From Methanolinea sp. (GTDB lineage: Archaea; Halobacteriota; Methanomicrobia; Methanomicrobiales; Methanospirillaceae), in assembly GCA_024518585.1 (NCBI GenBank), contig JANIHI010000002.1, positions 124,001-188,000 of the forward strand: 64,000 bases of DNA, in the 5' to 3' direction. Of the stretch, positions 32,059 through 40,602 are shown in pieces (position 1 is the first letter of the stretch; each line of letters starts with the position of its first letter). Both the position numbers and the translations under genes were made by a program. The notes below the pieces were generated by a model, which worked only from the letters and a program-made list of their open reading frames with translations, was not told where the DNA came from and made no database searches.

Positions 32059-33270
32059 ATGTGGGAGTTACTCGCAGGAACTGCAGCGGGACTGGCACTC
32101 GGCACCGTGTCGGGTCTCCTGCCCGGCATCCATGTCAATACCCTTGCAGGTCTCATGCTTGCGGGCATGGCTTTACTCCTTCCCCTCTTTGGCCCTGTTT
32201 TCCTTGCGGCAGCACTCATCTCGGCACTGATGGCCCATTCCTTCCTCGACGCGGTGCCGAGCACGTTCCTCGGTATCCCGGACGCCGACACGGCAGTCGC
32301 CGTTCTCCCTGCCCATGCCCTCTGCCTCGAGGGGAAGGGAGAAGAAGCGGTCCGGGTTGCAGCCCTGGGTAGTGCAACGGGTGTCATTCTTGCCATCCCG
32401 CTCTGTGCGGCCCTCGTTGTCGTGATGCCGGCCATCCAGGCCGCAATCGACTGGGCAACCGGGATCCTCCTTGCTGCCGTGGTCTGCATCCTCCTCGTGC
32501 ACTCCCCCTCCCTCCGGGTCTCCCTTGCCGTGTTCCTGGGTTCGGGAATCCTGGGCCTGTTCGCATTCCGCTACTCGTACCTCGCCCCCTCCCCCCTCGG
32601 GCAGAGTGCCGTCCTCATGCCCCTCCTGACCGGCCTGTTTGGGATCTCTGTGTTGATCTTCTCGGGGTCGGGGACTATCCCCCCGCAGGAATTTTCTTCC
32701 ATCGACCTTTGTGGGAGAAGTATTGCGAGGGGTTCGGTCCTTGGGACCCTTGCCGGGACATTCGTGGGCTGGCTCCCCGGCCTCTCGAATGCGACAGCCA
32801 ACGGAGTCCTGTGTTCTGCCCTCGACTATGCCCGGGACAGGCGTGAGTATATCCTTGCCACGAGTGCCGCAAATACGACAAATGCCCTCGTTGGTCTCGC
32901 AGCACTCTTTGCAATAGACAGGACGCGGAACGGCGTGGTATCTGCCCTGACGGTCCTTGAACACCCGTCCTTTCACCTCCTCCTCGCCTCGGCAGCAATC
33001 GCGTCCCTGCTCGCGTATCTCCTCACGATCCGCCTCTCGCGCATTGCGTCCCGCATGGAGGGTATTGACAGGACGCACCTGGCCCTGGGCGTGTGCGTCT
33101 TTGTGACGCTGGTCGCTTTTCTCTCGGCGGGACTCTTCGGACTCCTCGTCCTTTGCCTGGCAACGGCCCTCGGGGTTATCCCGCGGCTCACCGCGGTCCC
33201 CCAGGTATTCTGCATGGGAGCCATCATGCTCCCCGTCATGCTGTATTCATTCGGTTTTTCGCTCTTCTGA
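32059..33270 (+). CDS. TctA-like membrane protein (DUF112/COG1784 type)
   Basis: 403 residues, about ten to twelve hydrophobic helices. SGLLPGIHVNTLAGLMLAG (18-36) and the second-half GWLPGLSNATANG are the paired PG-containing motifs of the TctA tricarboxylate-transporter superfamily, arranged as an inverted repeat. The archaeal subgroup acts without known periplasmic-binding partners, and none is encoded nearby, so the substrate is unknown. Stands as a single gene. Confidence 0.82.
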   Translation: MWELLAGTAAGLALGTVSGLLPGIHVNTLAGLMLAGMALLLPLFGPVFLAAALISALMAHSFLDAVPSTFLGIPDADTAVAVLPAHALCLEGKGEEAVRVAALGSATGVILAIPLCAALVVVMPAIQAAIDWATGILLAAVVCILLVHSPSLRVSLAVFLGSGILGLFAFRYSYLAPSPLGQSAVLMPLLTGLFGISVLIFSGSGTIPPQEFSSIDLCGRSIARGSVLGTLAGTFVGWLPGLSNATANGVLCSALDYARDRREYILATSAANTTNALVGLAALFAIDRTRNGVVSALTVLEHPSFHLLLASAAIASLLAYLLTIRLSRIASRMEGIDRTHLALGVCVFVTLVAFLSAGLFGLLVLCLATALGVIPRLTAVPQVFCMGAIMLPVMLYSFGFSLF

Positions 33271-33308
33271 CGGGGACAGGCTCCGCGGGAAAGGGGGATA
33301 ACAGGTGG

Positions 33309-33317
33309 GTATATGTG
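33309..33317 (+). promoter_or_regulatory. TATA box of nop5-flpA
   Basis: GTATATGTG, 25-33 bases before ATG 33342 with no ribosome site between, consistent with a leaderless nop5 mRNA. Confidence 0.5.
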
Positions 33318-33341
33318 CCGGGCAGGACCCAGATTTTTCTG

Positions 33342-34211
33342 ATGCCATCCTACTGGTTCGGTGATGTGTCAGGAGGGAGGTGCACGCCTGTCGCTCCCCG
33401 CGAACCAGCACACCTTTCCCGGCGATTGGACACCCTCGCGTGCGACATGGCGGCATACGTTCCCTTTTCCTGGGAGATGGCAAGGGACTGCGGTTTTGTC
33501 AGCACACGCGGGGAGTATATCCGCATCCTGCGCGACCTGTGCATGCTCCGGGCAGAGGAAGTGCTGGCGCAGGTTGCTGCCCGACCGGAACAGGAGCTCA
33601 TCCAGATGGTGCACATGCGCGACCAGCTGGACGAGGTCATCAACCACCTCTCCGAAAAGGCCCTCGAGTGGCATGCGGCCCGTTCTCCCGGTTTTTCCCG
33701 GAAGTACAGGGCCCTGCGGGGGAGCAGGGTCGCCATCGTCCTTGGCGGGAGCGGAAATGTCCACATCCGGAACGTGGGGGCAGGGATCGAGCACCTTGCC
33801 GCCATCCGCAGGGATCTCAACCGGGACATCGAGAAAGCGGCCCGGGCTCTCCTCCCCAACTGCACCGCCCTCGTCGGGGGTATCGTCGCGGCCCGGCTCC
33901 TCTCGGAGGCAGGGGGGCTCGTTCCCCTCTCCCGGCTTCCCGCAGGGACCATACAGGTCCTCGGGGCAAGGACGGCCCTCTTTTTCCACCTTACCTCCGG
34001 GACACCTCCCCCCAAGCACGGGATCATCTACCAGCACCGGAGAGTCCACCGGGCGTCCCGGGAGAGGCGGGGGAGAGTGGCCCGGGTCCTGGCGGCAAAG
34101 CTTGCCATTGCAGCCCGCATCGATCTCTACCGGGGGGCCCCGGACGAGAAATTCCTGGCATTGGCCCAGGCTGCCGTGGAGAGGGCCGGGGGACTGCATG
34201 ATATGGATTGA
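33342..34211 (+). CDS. nop5: Nop5 (Nop56/58), C/D-box RNP core protein, short form
   Basis: Scaffold of the 2'-O-methylation guide RNP, bridging L7Ae-RNA and fibrillarin. 289 residues from ATG 33342, clearly shorter than the roughly 370-530 usual. The coiled-coil (MVHMRDQLDEVINHLSEKAL) and the Nop domain (VLGARTALFFHLTSG, PPKHGIIYQH, AAKLAIAARIDLY) are intact; what is reduced is the N-terminal fibrillarin-binding domain, and the Lys-rich tail is missing. The next gene, fibrillarin, starts 14 bases before this stop. Confidence 0.92.
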   Translation: MPSYWFGDVSGGRCTPVAPREPAHLSRRLDTLACDMAAYVPFSWEMARDCGFVSTRGEYIRILRDLCMLRAEEVLAQVAARPEQELIQMVHMRDQLDEVINHLSEKALEWHAARSPGFSRKYRALRGSRVAIVLGGSGNVHIRNVGAGIEHLAAIRRDLNRDIEKAARALLPNCTALVGGIVAARLLSEAGGLVPLSRLPAGTIQVLGARTALFFHLTSGTPPPKHGIIYQHRRVHRASRERRGRVARVLAAKLAIAARIDLYRGAPDEKFLALAQAAVERAGGLHDMD

Positions 34212-34833
34212 GGGAGTCCTCGTTTCACGCGGGGAGGGGGGTGTCTACGGGGAGCGCATGCTCTCCGGTCACCGTGTCTGGGACCCGTACCGGAGCAAGC
34301 TTTCCGCCTACTACTACCGCGGGGGGGAGCGGGACCTCCTGCCGGGGAGCAAAGTCCTCTACCTCGGGGCAGCCCATGGGACAACGGTCTCCCACGTCTC
34401 CGACTATGTCGAGGTCGTTTACGCGGTAGAAAACGCGTATACCCCGATGAGGGACCTTCTCGCGGTCGCAGCCCGGCGGAAGAATATCATCCCCCTTTTT
34501 GCCGATGCGACTGATCCGGCCTGCTATGCACCCCTGGTGGAACAGGTGGACCTGCTCTTCCAGGACGTCGCTCACCCGGACCAGGCAAGGATTGCCCGTC
34601 GGCACGTCCCCTTCCTTGCACGGGGGGGAACAGCCCTCGTCGTCATCAAGGCCCGGAGCGTGGATGCGAGGAAAGACCCCGCAGACGTCGTGGCAGGGGC
34701 CTGCGGGGAGCTTGAGGGTTCCGGCCTGAGAGTGGACCGGGTCCTCTGGCTGGAGCCCTACCACAGGGACCATGCCGTCCTCGAGTGCCTGCGGGACGAC
34801 ACGCCCCCGCAGGGGTCGGCGCAAAAAGGGAGA

Positions 34834-34836
<3 letters not shown>
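34198..34836 (+). CDS. flpA: FlpA, fibrillarin (rRNA/tRNA 2'-O-methyltransferase)
   Basis: Catalytic methyltransferase of C/D-box RNPs. 212 residues, normal archaeal size, from ATG 34198. Conserved segments: RVWDPYRSKLSAYYYRGG, SAM motif VLYLGAAHGTTVSHVSD (57-73), then EVVYAVEN, PLFADATDP and VDLLFQDVAHPDQA. It overlaps nop5 by 14 bases. The TAG stop overlaps the first three bases (3' end) of the opposite-strand tRNA-Gln. Confidence 0.96.
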
Positions 34837-34906
<70 letters not shown>

Positions 34907-34977
34907 GCGATACCTTAGTTTAAAGGCCCTGTCTGGTAATTAACCTGACTGGTTCTTTCCCCGGAGCGGCATGCCCT

Positions 34978-35703
34978 TCAGGGGAGCGCACGGTCGCATT
35001 TTCCGCACGCCCGGCATACCTCGGGAATGGGCTTGATCCTCTCTCCCCTCCCGCAGAAAGGCTCGATATCTGCGATATCCCGGATATAGTAGACATGGGG
35101 GACGAGGGAGACGTGCGTGTAGGACCCGACCCGAAGGCCGAGTTTCCCGGCGATGAACGACTGGAGGGAGACGAGTGCGAACATGTTTGCCCCTGCGGCG
35201 GTGAGCATGTCATTGCTCCGGAAGACGACTTTGAGGTGGAGGAGGCCGTTGCGTGCAACGCACTGGACCAGCTGGAGGCAGGGGCAGTCATCGAGGACCT
35301 GGTCGCGGACGGGGTTCCACGTGATCGCGAGGGCTCTCCTCGTTGACGGGGATTCCCGGACCTTCCGCAGGATGTAGGCGACCTGGTCGGAATGCACGGC
35401 CGAGCCATCGGGAGAAAAAAGTCCCTCTCCCCAGTTGAAAAGGCGGTCATGGTAGTCGTATTCAAAAGCAGCGGTGGTTCCGTGGATGAGGTCGTGGGCA
35501 TACTGTTCCATGAACTTTGGGGAGAACCGCGAGCAGGGACTTACCATCGGCGGGGTGAAGGGGTGATCGACCCTGATCGCGACCTCTTCTGCCTCGACGG
35601 TCGCCTCCCCCGCCTCTGTCTCGAGGGGGTATCCCTTCTCCAAAACGATCCTGACTGCCTGTTCATGGGCAGTCGCAATGTCCGGGGCCCTTATACACCG
35701 CAT
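34978..35703 (-). CDS. thyA: Thymidylate synthase ThyA, archaeal type, with C-terminal cysteine cluster
   Basis: Methylates dUMP to dTMP. 241 residues, near the length of methanogen enzymes and shorter than bacterial ThyA. The arginine pair STRRA (120-124), the catalytic loop DDCPCLQL with C142 as likely nucleophile, and RSNDMLTAAGANMFAL (162-177) with the substrate Asn are present. Leu follows the catalytic Cys where bacteria have His. The C-terminus carries four cysteines (C217, C230, C233, C236; the last three in VCRACGKC), which look like a metal site and are absent from bacterial ThyA. Methanogen versions may use methanopterin instead of folate. Confidence 0.9.
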   Translation of the reverse strand: MRCIRAPDIATAHEQAVRIVLEKGYPLETEAGEATVEAEEVAIRVDHPFTPPMVSPCSRFSPKFMEQYAHDLIHGTTAAFEYDYHDRLFNWGEGLFSPDGSAVHSDQVAYILRKVRESPSTRRALAITWNPVRDQVLDDCPCLQLVQCVARNGLLHLKVVFRSNDMLTAAGANMFALVSLQSFIAGKLGLRVGSYTHVSLVPHVYYIRDIADIEPFCGRGERIKPIPEVCRACGKCDRALP

Positions 35704-36045
35704 GCATCACTATAGGGAGGGTATCCATAGTTAAGATAGTGTCACCGCTGTCAGAACCATCCCCGCGTGGTCATCGACGAGAAAAAAATGCTTATCCTTT
35801 CCCTTTCATGTGGGTCGATCCTTTTGTTCACCCACTATCAGGCAACCATTTTGTAAATGGGGTGAGTAGTGTACACGCAAGTACTAACCCCTCAATGAAC
35901 TGCGCGGTAGGGGAGGGGTGAGGACCCGGGTGACACCTCCCGTGTCGCGAGGTGTTCCGGGACACCGAATGCCAAAAAAACGATGATCATGAAACCTTTC
36001 CCTGATCAAAGGGCTTTTTCTCCTTCTCTTGCTCCCGGATCGACC

Positions 36046-36060
36046 AAAAAGGATATATGA
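36046..36060 (+). promoter_or_regulatory. Promoter core (BRE plus TATA) of the S-layer gene
   Basis: AAAAAGGATATATGA: purine-rich BRE followed by GATATATG. It is 146-160 bases before the start codon, so the transcript should carry a leader of about 120-130 bases containing the palindrome at 36125-36138. Confidence 0.6.
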
Positions 36061-36189
36061 GGTGTTCTCCAAATATTCAATCATATTCCGTTATTCGGAG
36101 TATGGAGCACGGGAGAACCTCCGTTCGACATATGTCGATGGACGTTTTCGCGTGTGCATGGATTGAACGTTCAGGATTTGGACATGAGT

Positions 36190-36197
36190 AAGGAGGA
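36190..36197 (+). promoter_or_regulatory. Strong ribosome-binding site of the S-layer gene
   Basis: AAGGAGGA centred about 12 bases before ATG 36206, the closest match to the anti-Shine-Dalgarno sequence in the window, as expected for a very abundant protein. Confidence 0.8.
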
Positions 36198-36205
36198 CAA
36201 AAAGA

Positions 36206-38746
36206 ATGATTAAGCGCTTTAGCCTTGCACTGATTGCAGTGGTCGTGCTGGCCGCTCTCATGCTGCCGGTATCTGCCGCTGTAATAAAAAGTGTTCCGGC
36301 AGGCGGAGATGTATTCATTGGTGAAGAGGGTCTCGATATCTCGGCTGGACTCGGGACAGCCACCCAGATCGCATACTGGGCCCCAGGGACCTCATCGACG
36401 GACCAACCGAACAACATCGTGACCGTCACTGATGGAACTAGCTTCTATGTGTCCCCCCAGACCTTTGTCGGTAAGACAGGGACCTGGTACCAGTGGACAG
36501 GGACACGGGGAGCAGCCGTCATGAACGTGGTGGACCCGGCACTTTCTGTGAAGGTCTGGGACAACACCGCGGGCAAGGACGTGACCGGCAAGTCAGTCCC
36601 GCCAGGCAACTACCTCAATTTCAGGGTAGAGACAAATACCTACTCGGTCACCCAGAGGACTGACGCGGCTGGCAAGGGGTTCGTGAACATCCGCGTGAAG
36701 ACAGCTGACGGTGCGACCTACACCGCGCTCTTCGAGTCGACGACGACCTCTTTTGCCATTACTAACCTCGCCCCCAACAGCGACCTCTGGTACTGGCGCC
36801 CGACGACGGCTAACCAGGGATGGAAGACCGACGTCCTTGACGCAAGTGGCGCCCGGATGTACAAGTCCGGTACCTACACCGTCTATGCCGAACTTGACCT
36901 GAACAAGATCAAGGACAACTACAAGGCACCTGACGGCACCGACTACACGGGCAAGACGATCTCTTCCACCCAGACGGTGAACATCGCCTCTGACACGGTC
37001 AAGATCGAGGCCAGCAAGGACGTCGTCGTCCGGGGCAACCCGTTCTCGGTGACGATCACCGGCAGGCCCAACACCTACTACGTTGTCTGGGTGAAGGGAA
37101 CTGGCCAGATGAGTGGACTTGCCCTTGACCAGCCGCCACTCCTCGTGGAGAGCCAGAAGGATATTGAGTCCAATACCTTCATCGGGCAGTACCAGTACGA
37201 GGGTGGAGCAGGCAGGTCTGTGGCACAGGATGTCCCCACAGCTCCGAGCGCGTTCCGCTACTATGCAGCAGCGAAGACCTCCAACTCCGGGACAATCACC
37301 GTCGGATGGCAGACCTCCCAGGACACCAAGGACAAGAAGTACACCTTCCGTGTAGAGAGGGGTCCGGGTGCAAACGCTATCACTGACCCGACCTGGAAAG
37401 CACGCCTCCTCGGTGACCAGTACAAGTCTGACGAGGTCGATGTCAAGATCGAGAAGGGCACTGTAACGATCGTTGCAGCCGGTGACCAGAGCTACTTCCT
37501 CGGGCAGGAGGTCAAGCTCTCCGGTACAAACTCCGAGACTGACACCGTGTACCTCTTCATCACAGGGCCAAACCTCCCCTCGCAGGGTGGCAAGCTCTCT
37601 GACCCGAGGACAGGCGTCATCAATGGCGTCGGCACCTCGTTCACGACCACGGATGTCCTCGATGACAACACGTGGGAGTACAAGTGGCAGACAGCCAACC
37701 TGAACATCGACGCAGGGACCTACACGATCTACGCCGTTGCAACGGCATCCGACAAGAACAACCTTGCCGACACCCAGTATGCAACGGTCTCCGTCATCAT
37801 CAGGAAGCCGTTCGTGACCGCGGTTGCATCCCAGTCCACGATCGCCCAGGGTGACAAGTTCTACATCCGTGGTGTCGCAGAAGGCCAGCCCTCACCGGGT
37901 GTAGCAGTCTGGATCCTCGGAAAGAACTACGTCATGTATGACACGGAGAGCGTCAACAACGACGGAAGCTTCGAGAAGGAGATCAACCAGGGTATCACTG
38001 CCAACATGGCAGCAGGCCAGTACTTCGTGGTCGTCCAGCACCCGATGTACAACGACCAGTTCGACGTCTACCCGCGGACATTCTCCGATGGCTACTTCGT
38101 TGTCGGACCCTACCCGACTGCCAACTCCAAGATCTTCAAGCTTGAGGGCTCCGGCAGCCTGCAGGGATCTGATGCCGCCGAGGCGCTTGTCGTTGCAATG
38201 GACAACCCGAGCGTTGACGATACCTACACCAAGCTCCAGTTCCTGATCGAGGCACCGACCATCAAGATCTCCCCGATCACTGAGAAGCAGGTCGGCGAGA
38301 AGTTCGAGATCAGCGGAACCACCAACCTGGCCGTTGATGACGAGATCCTCGTGGAAGTCCTCTCCTCGTCCTTCAAGCCCACCCAGAAGACCCAGAGCGG
38401 GGAGTTCAGTGGCGCAACAGGGACTGTGAAGGTCAAGAAGGGTACCGAGGGCTTCAACACCTGGTCCTTCCCGATTGACACAACCACTTTCAAGCCTGAT
38501 GAGTACATCGTCCAGGCTTCCGGCGTGACCGTGGACGTCACCGCAACAGCACTCTTCAATGTTGTTGAGGCCAAGCCGACCACGATCCCGACCACGGTTC
38601 CACCCACACCAGTGAACACCACTGTCCCAACGACCGTCCCGACAACCCGGACCCCGACCCCGACCCCGACAGCTCCGGGATTCGGTGCCCTGGTCGCCCT
38701 GATCGGACTTGGTGCAGTGGCCTTCCTGATTGTGCGCAGGAACTAA
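36206..38746 (+). CDS. S-layer glycoprotein with DUF3821-like N-terminus and PGF-CTERM anchor
   Basis: Main surface protein, 846 residues. Signal peptide 1-24 (ending PVSAA). The N-terminal domain (SVPAGGDVFIGEEGLDIS...IAYWAPG) matches the DUF3821 type of Methanomicrobiales S-layer proteins. Several beta-sandwich repeats follow, each with a KPEF/RNGTY-like strand pattern (GTYTVYAELDLN, GTYTIYAVATA, DEYIVQASG). A Thr/Pro-rich linker (about 787-823), a likely O-glycosylation site, precedes the PGF-CTERM signal PGFGALVALIGLGAVAFLIV and RRN, cleaved by archaeosortase in this family. Followed by T8 at 38763-38770. Confidence 0.93.
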   Translation: MIKRFSLALIAVVVLAALMLPVSAAVIKSVPAGGDVFIGEEGLDISAGLGTATQIAYWAPGTSSTDQPNNIVTVTDGTSFYVSPQTFVGKTGTWYQWTGTRGAAVMNVVDPALSVKVWDNTAGKDVTGKSVPPGNYLNFRVETNTYSVTQRTDAAGKGFVNIRVKTADGATYTALFESTTTSFAITNLAPNSDLWYWRPTTANQGWKTDVLDASGARMYKSGTYTVYAELDLNKIKDNYKAPDGTDYTGKTISSTQTVNIASDTVKIEASKDVVVRGNPFSVTITGRPNTYYVVWVKGTGQMSGLALDQPPLLVESQKDIESNTFIGQYQYEGGAGRSVAQDVPTAPSAFRYYAAAKTSNSGTITVGWQTSQDTKDKKYTFRVERGPGANAITDPTWKARLLGDQYKSDEVDVKIEKGTVTIVAAGDQSYFLGQEVKLSGTNSETDTVYLFITGPNLPSQGGKLSDPRTGVINGVGTSFTTTDVLDDNTWEYKWQTANLNIDAGTYTIYAVATASDKNNLADTQYATVSVIIRKPFVTAVASQSTIAQGDKFYIRGVAEGQPSPGVAVWILGKNYVMYDTESVNNDGSFEKEINQGITANMAAGQYFVVVQHPMYNDQFDVYPRTFSDGYFVVGPYPTANSKIFKLEGSGSLQGSDAAEALVVAMDNPSVDDTYTKLQFLIEAPTIKISPITEKQVGEKFEISGTTNLAVDDEILVEVLSSSFKPTQKTQSGEFSGATGTVKVKKGTEGFNTWSFPIDTTTFKPDEYIVQASGVTVDVTATALFNVVEAKPTTIPTTVPPTPVNTTVPTTVPTTRTPTPTPTAPGFGALVALIGLGAVAFLIVRRN

Positions 38747-38762
38747 AAACACCAAAAACCAC

Positions 38763-38770
38763 TTTTTTTT
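38763..38770 (+). terminator. Oligo-T terminator after the S-layer gene
   Basis: T8 run 17 bases after the stop, preceded by an A-rich stretch (AAAAACACCAAAAACC) without a strong stem. Oligo-T is the usual archaeal termination signal. Confidence 0.6.
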
Positions 38771-38961
38771 GCCTCTGTTTTCCCAGATCCAGCACCAGCT
38801 CTCCACTGCAGGGATAGTCTTCTGCGAGGGGGTTACCCAACCACTAATATAAGGGGAGAAGGAAGAATTCTCTAGGGACAGGGTCTCTTTCCGGGTTGCG
38901 CCGGCCCCGTGCCGGTAACCGGGAAAAAGAGTATGGGCATCCCCTGCCGGGAGACCGGGAA

Positions 38962-40488
38962 ATGAAGCTGACCGCAAAACTGATGGATATCGGGACACGG
39001 GAAGTCCTCGTCAACATCGAAGACGCCCGCAACATCGGTGTTTTGAACGGAGACAGGGTCCAGATACTCAACGAGGCAACAGGAGTAGGAGTTGCCGCGT
39101 TCATCGACACGACCACGACCCTCCTCCCCCGGGGAACGATCGGGGTATACCGGCTGACCAACGAGCGCCTCAAGATAACCGAGGGGGCGAGTGTCGAGGT
39201 CAGGAAGGCCGAGAGACCGGCAGCCCTTGACTACATCCGGAAGAAGATGGATGGTGATCACCTCTCCAAGGAGGAGACCTACGCGATCATCCAGGACGTG
39301 GTCGATGATAACCTCTCGGCTGCGGAGCTGACAGCGTACATCACGGCCTGCTACATCAACGACATGGACATGGACGAGGTCGAACACCTCACCCGGGCCA
39401 TGGTTGACACCGGCGAGAGGCTGATGTTCCATTCACACCCGATCGTGGACAAGCATTCCATCGGGGGTGTCCCGGGCAACAAGATCTCCCTCCTCGTGGT
39501 GCCCATCATCGCTGCGAGCGGTCTGAAGATCCCAAAGACCAGTTCCCGTGCCATCACGGGGGCCGGGGGGACAGCGGATCTGATGGAGGTCCTGGCACCC
39601 GTTCACTTTTCGGCTGCCGAGGTCCAGCAGATGACCGAGAAGGTAGGCGGCGCAATCGTGTGGGGAGGCGCGACCAATATCGCGCCGGCAGATGACAAGA
39701 TCATCATCCAGGAATACCCGTTCCGCATTGACGCGAGGGGACAGATGATTGCAAGCGTGATGGCAAAGAAATTTGCCGTCGGCGCCGACCTCGTCGTGAT
39801 CGATATCCCGGTCGGGACCCATGCCAAAGTCAGGACGATCCAGGAAGGGAGAAAGCTCGCCCGTGACTTCATCGAGCTGGGAGACCGTCTCAGGATCCAG
39901 GTGGAGTGTGCGATCACCTACGGGGACTCCCCGGTAGGGAGGGCGATAGGGCCCAAGCTCGAGGTCATCGAGGCCCTCCGTATCCTCGAGGGAGCCGAGA
40001 CCCCGGGGTCCCTCTTCCAAAAAAGCGTTGCGATTGCGGGCATGGCACTCGAGATGTCAGGGAAGGCTCCCCGGTGGAAGGGGGCGGAGATGGCAGGAGA
40101 GATCATCAGGAAAGGGGATGCATTGAAAAAATTCCGGCAGATCATCGAGATCCAGGGGGGAGATCCCAACGTGAAGTCAGAGGACATCTCGCCGGGCAAG
40201 TACCAGTTCGTTGTGAATGCCCCTGCCACGGGATACGTGATCGAGCTCAACAACAAGTCACTCATCAGCCTTGCCCGGACTGCCGGAGCGCCTCACGACA
40301 AGGGAGCCGGCATCCTCCTCCACGCAAAGAAGGGGAGCCGGGTGGAGAAAGGCCAACCCATCTTCACCATCTTTGCCGAGCGGAGCTGGAGACTCCAGAA
40401 AGCGATCGAGGAAGGGCGGCAGCTGATGCCGGTCATGGTGGAGGGGATGCTCCTTGACCGGGTACCCCAGGACACGCGGTGGGGGTAG
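38962..40488 (+). CDS. deoA: AMP phosphorylase (AMPpase, archaeal DeoA homologue)
   Basis: Phosphorolysis of AMP, CMP or UMP to the base and ribose 1,5-bisphosphate, which archaea convert to ribulose 1,5-bisphosphate for type III RubisCO. 508 residues from ATG 38962. The archaeal-only N-terminal domain (1-84) distinguishes it from thymidine phosphorylase. Phosphate loop [11 protein letters not shown] (about 164-174) and [17 protein letters not shown] are conserved. GGGAGA lies about 12 bases upstream, and a TATA-like CTAATATAAGG at about 38845-38855. Confidence 0.93.
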   Translation: MKLTAKLMDIGTREVLVNIEDARNIGVLNGDRVQILNEATGVGVAAFIDTTTTLLPRGTIGVYRLTNERLKITEGASVEVRKAERPAALDYIRKKMDGDHLSKEETYAIIQDVVDDNLSAAELTAYITACYINDMDMDEVEHLTRAMVDTGERLMFHSHPIVDKHSIGGVPGNKISLLVVPIIAASGLKIPKTSSRAITGAGGTADLMEVLAPVHFSAAEVQQMTEKVGGAIVWGGATNIAPADDKIIIQEYPFRIDARGQMIASVMAKKFAVGADLVVIDIPVGTHAKVRTIQEGRKLARDFIELGDRLRIQVECAITYGDSPVGRAIGPKLEVIEALRILEGAETPGSLFQKSVAIAGMALEMSGKAPRWKGAEMAGEIIRKGDALKKFRQIIEIQGGDPNVKSEDISPGKYQFVVNAPATGYVIELNNKSLISLARTAGAPHDKGAGILLHAKKGSRVEKGQPIFTIFAERSWRLQKAIEEGRQLMPVMVEGMLLDRVPQDTRWG

Positions 40489-40574
40489 GGGAGACGCGTT
40501 CGTCCCGTTCTGCCGCCGTTGTCCCGGTATTTCTCAGCCTTTTTCCGGTTGCAAAAAATCCTGACCAATGGCCT

Positions 40575-40582
40575 GATATAGG
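40575..40582 (+). promoter_or_regulatory. TATA box of the PEGA-like surface protein
   Basis: GATATAGG, 21-28 bases before ATG 40603, suggesting a leaderless or very short-leader mRNA. Confidence 0.45.
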
Positions 40583-40602
40583 GAGAAACACGATATCAGA
40601 TC

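Larger units (their letters stand above)
35704..36205. promoter_or_regulatory. Large regulatory gap before the S-layer gene
   Basis: 502 bases without a coding sequence. It contains, in order, a TATA-like CTTATCC at about 35789-35796; the inverted repeats CCATTT/AAATGG (35846-35860) and GGGGTgAGTA/TACTaACCCC (35859-35868 with 35882-35891); a hairpin ACACCTC/GAGGTGT (35933-35955); a strong BRE/TATA block (36046-36060); the palindrome TCGACATATGTCGA (36125-36138); and a perfect ribosome site. The implied leader is about 120 bases, the longest well-supported leader before a protein gene here. Confidence 0.55.
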
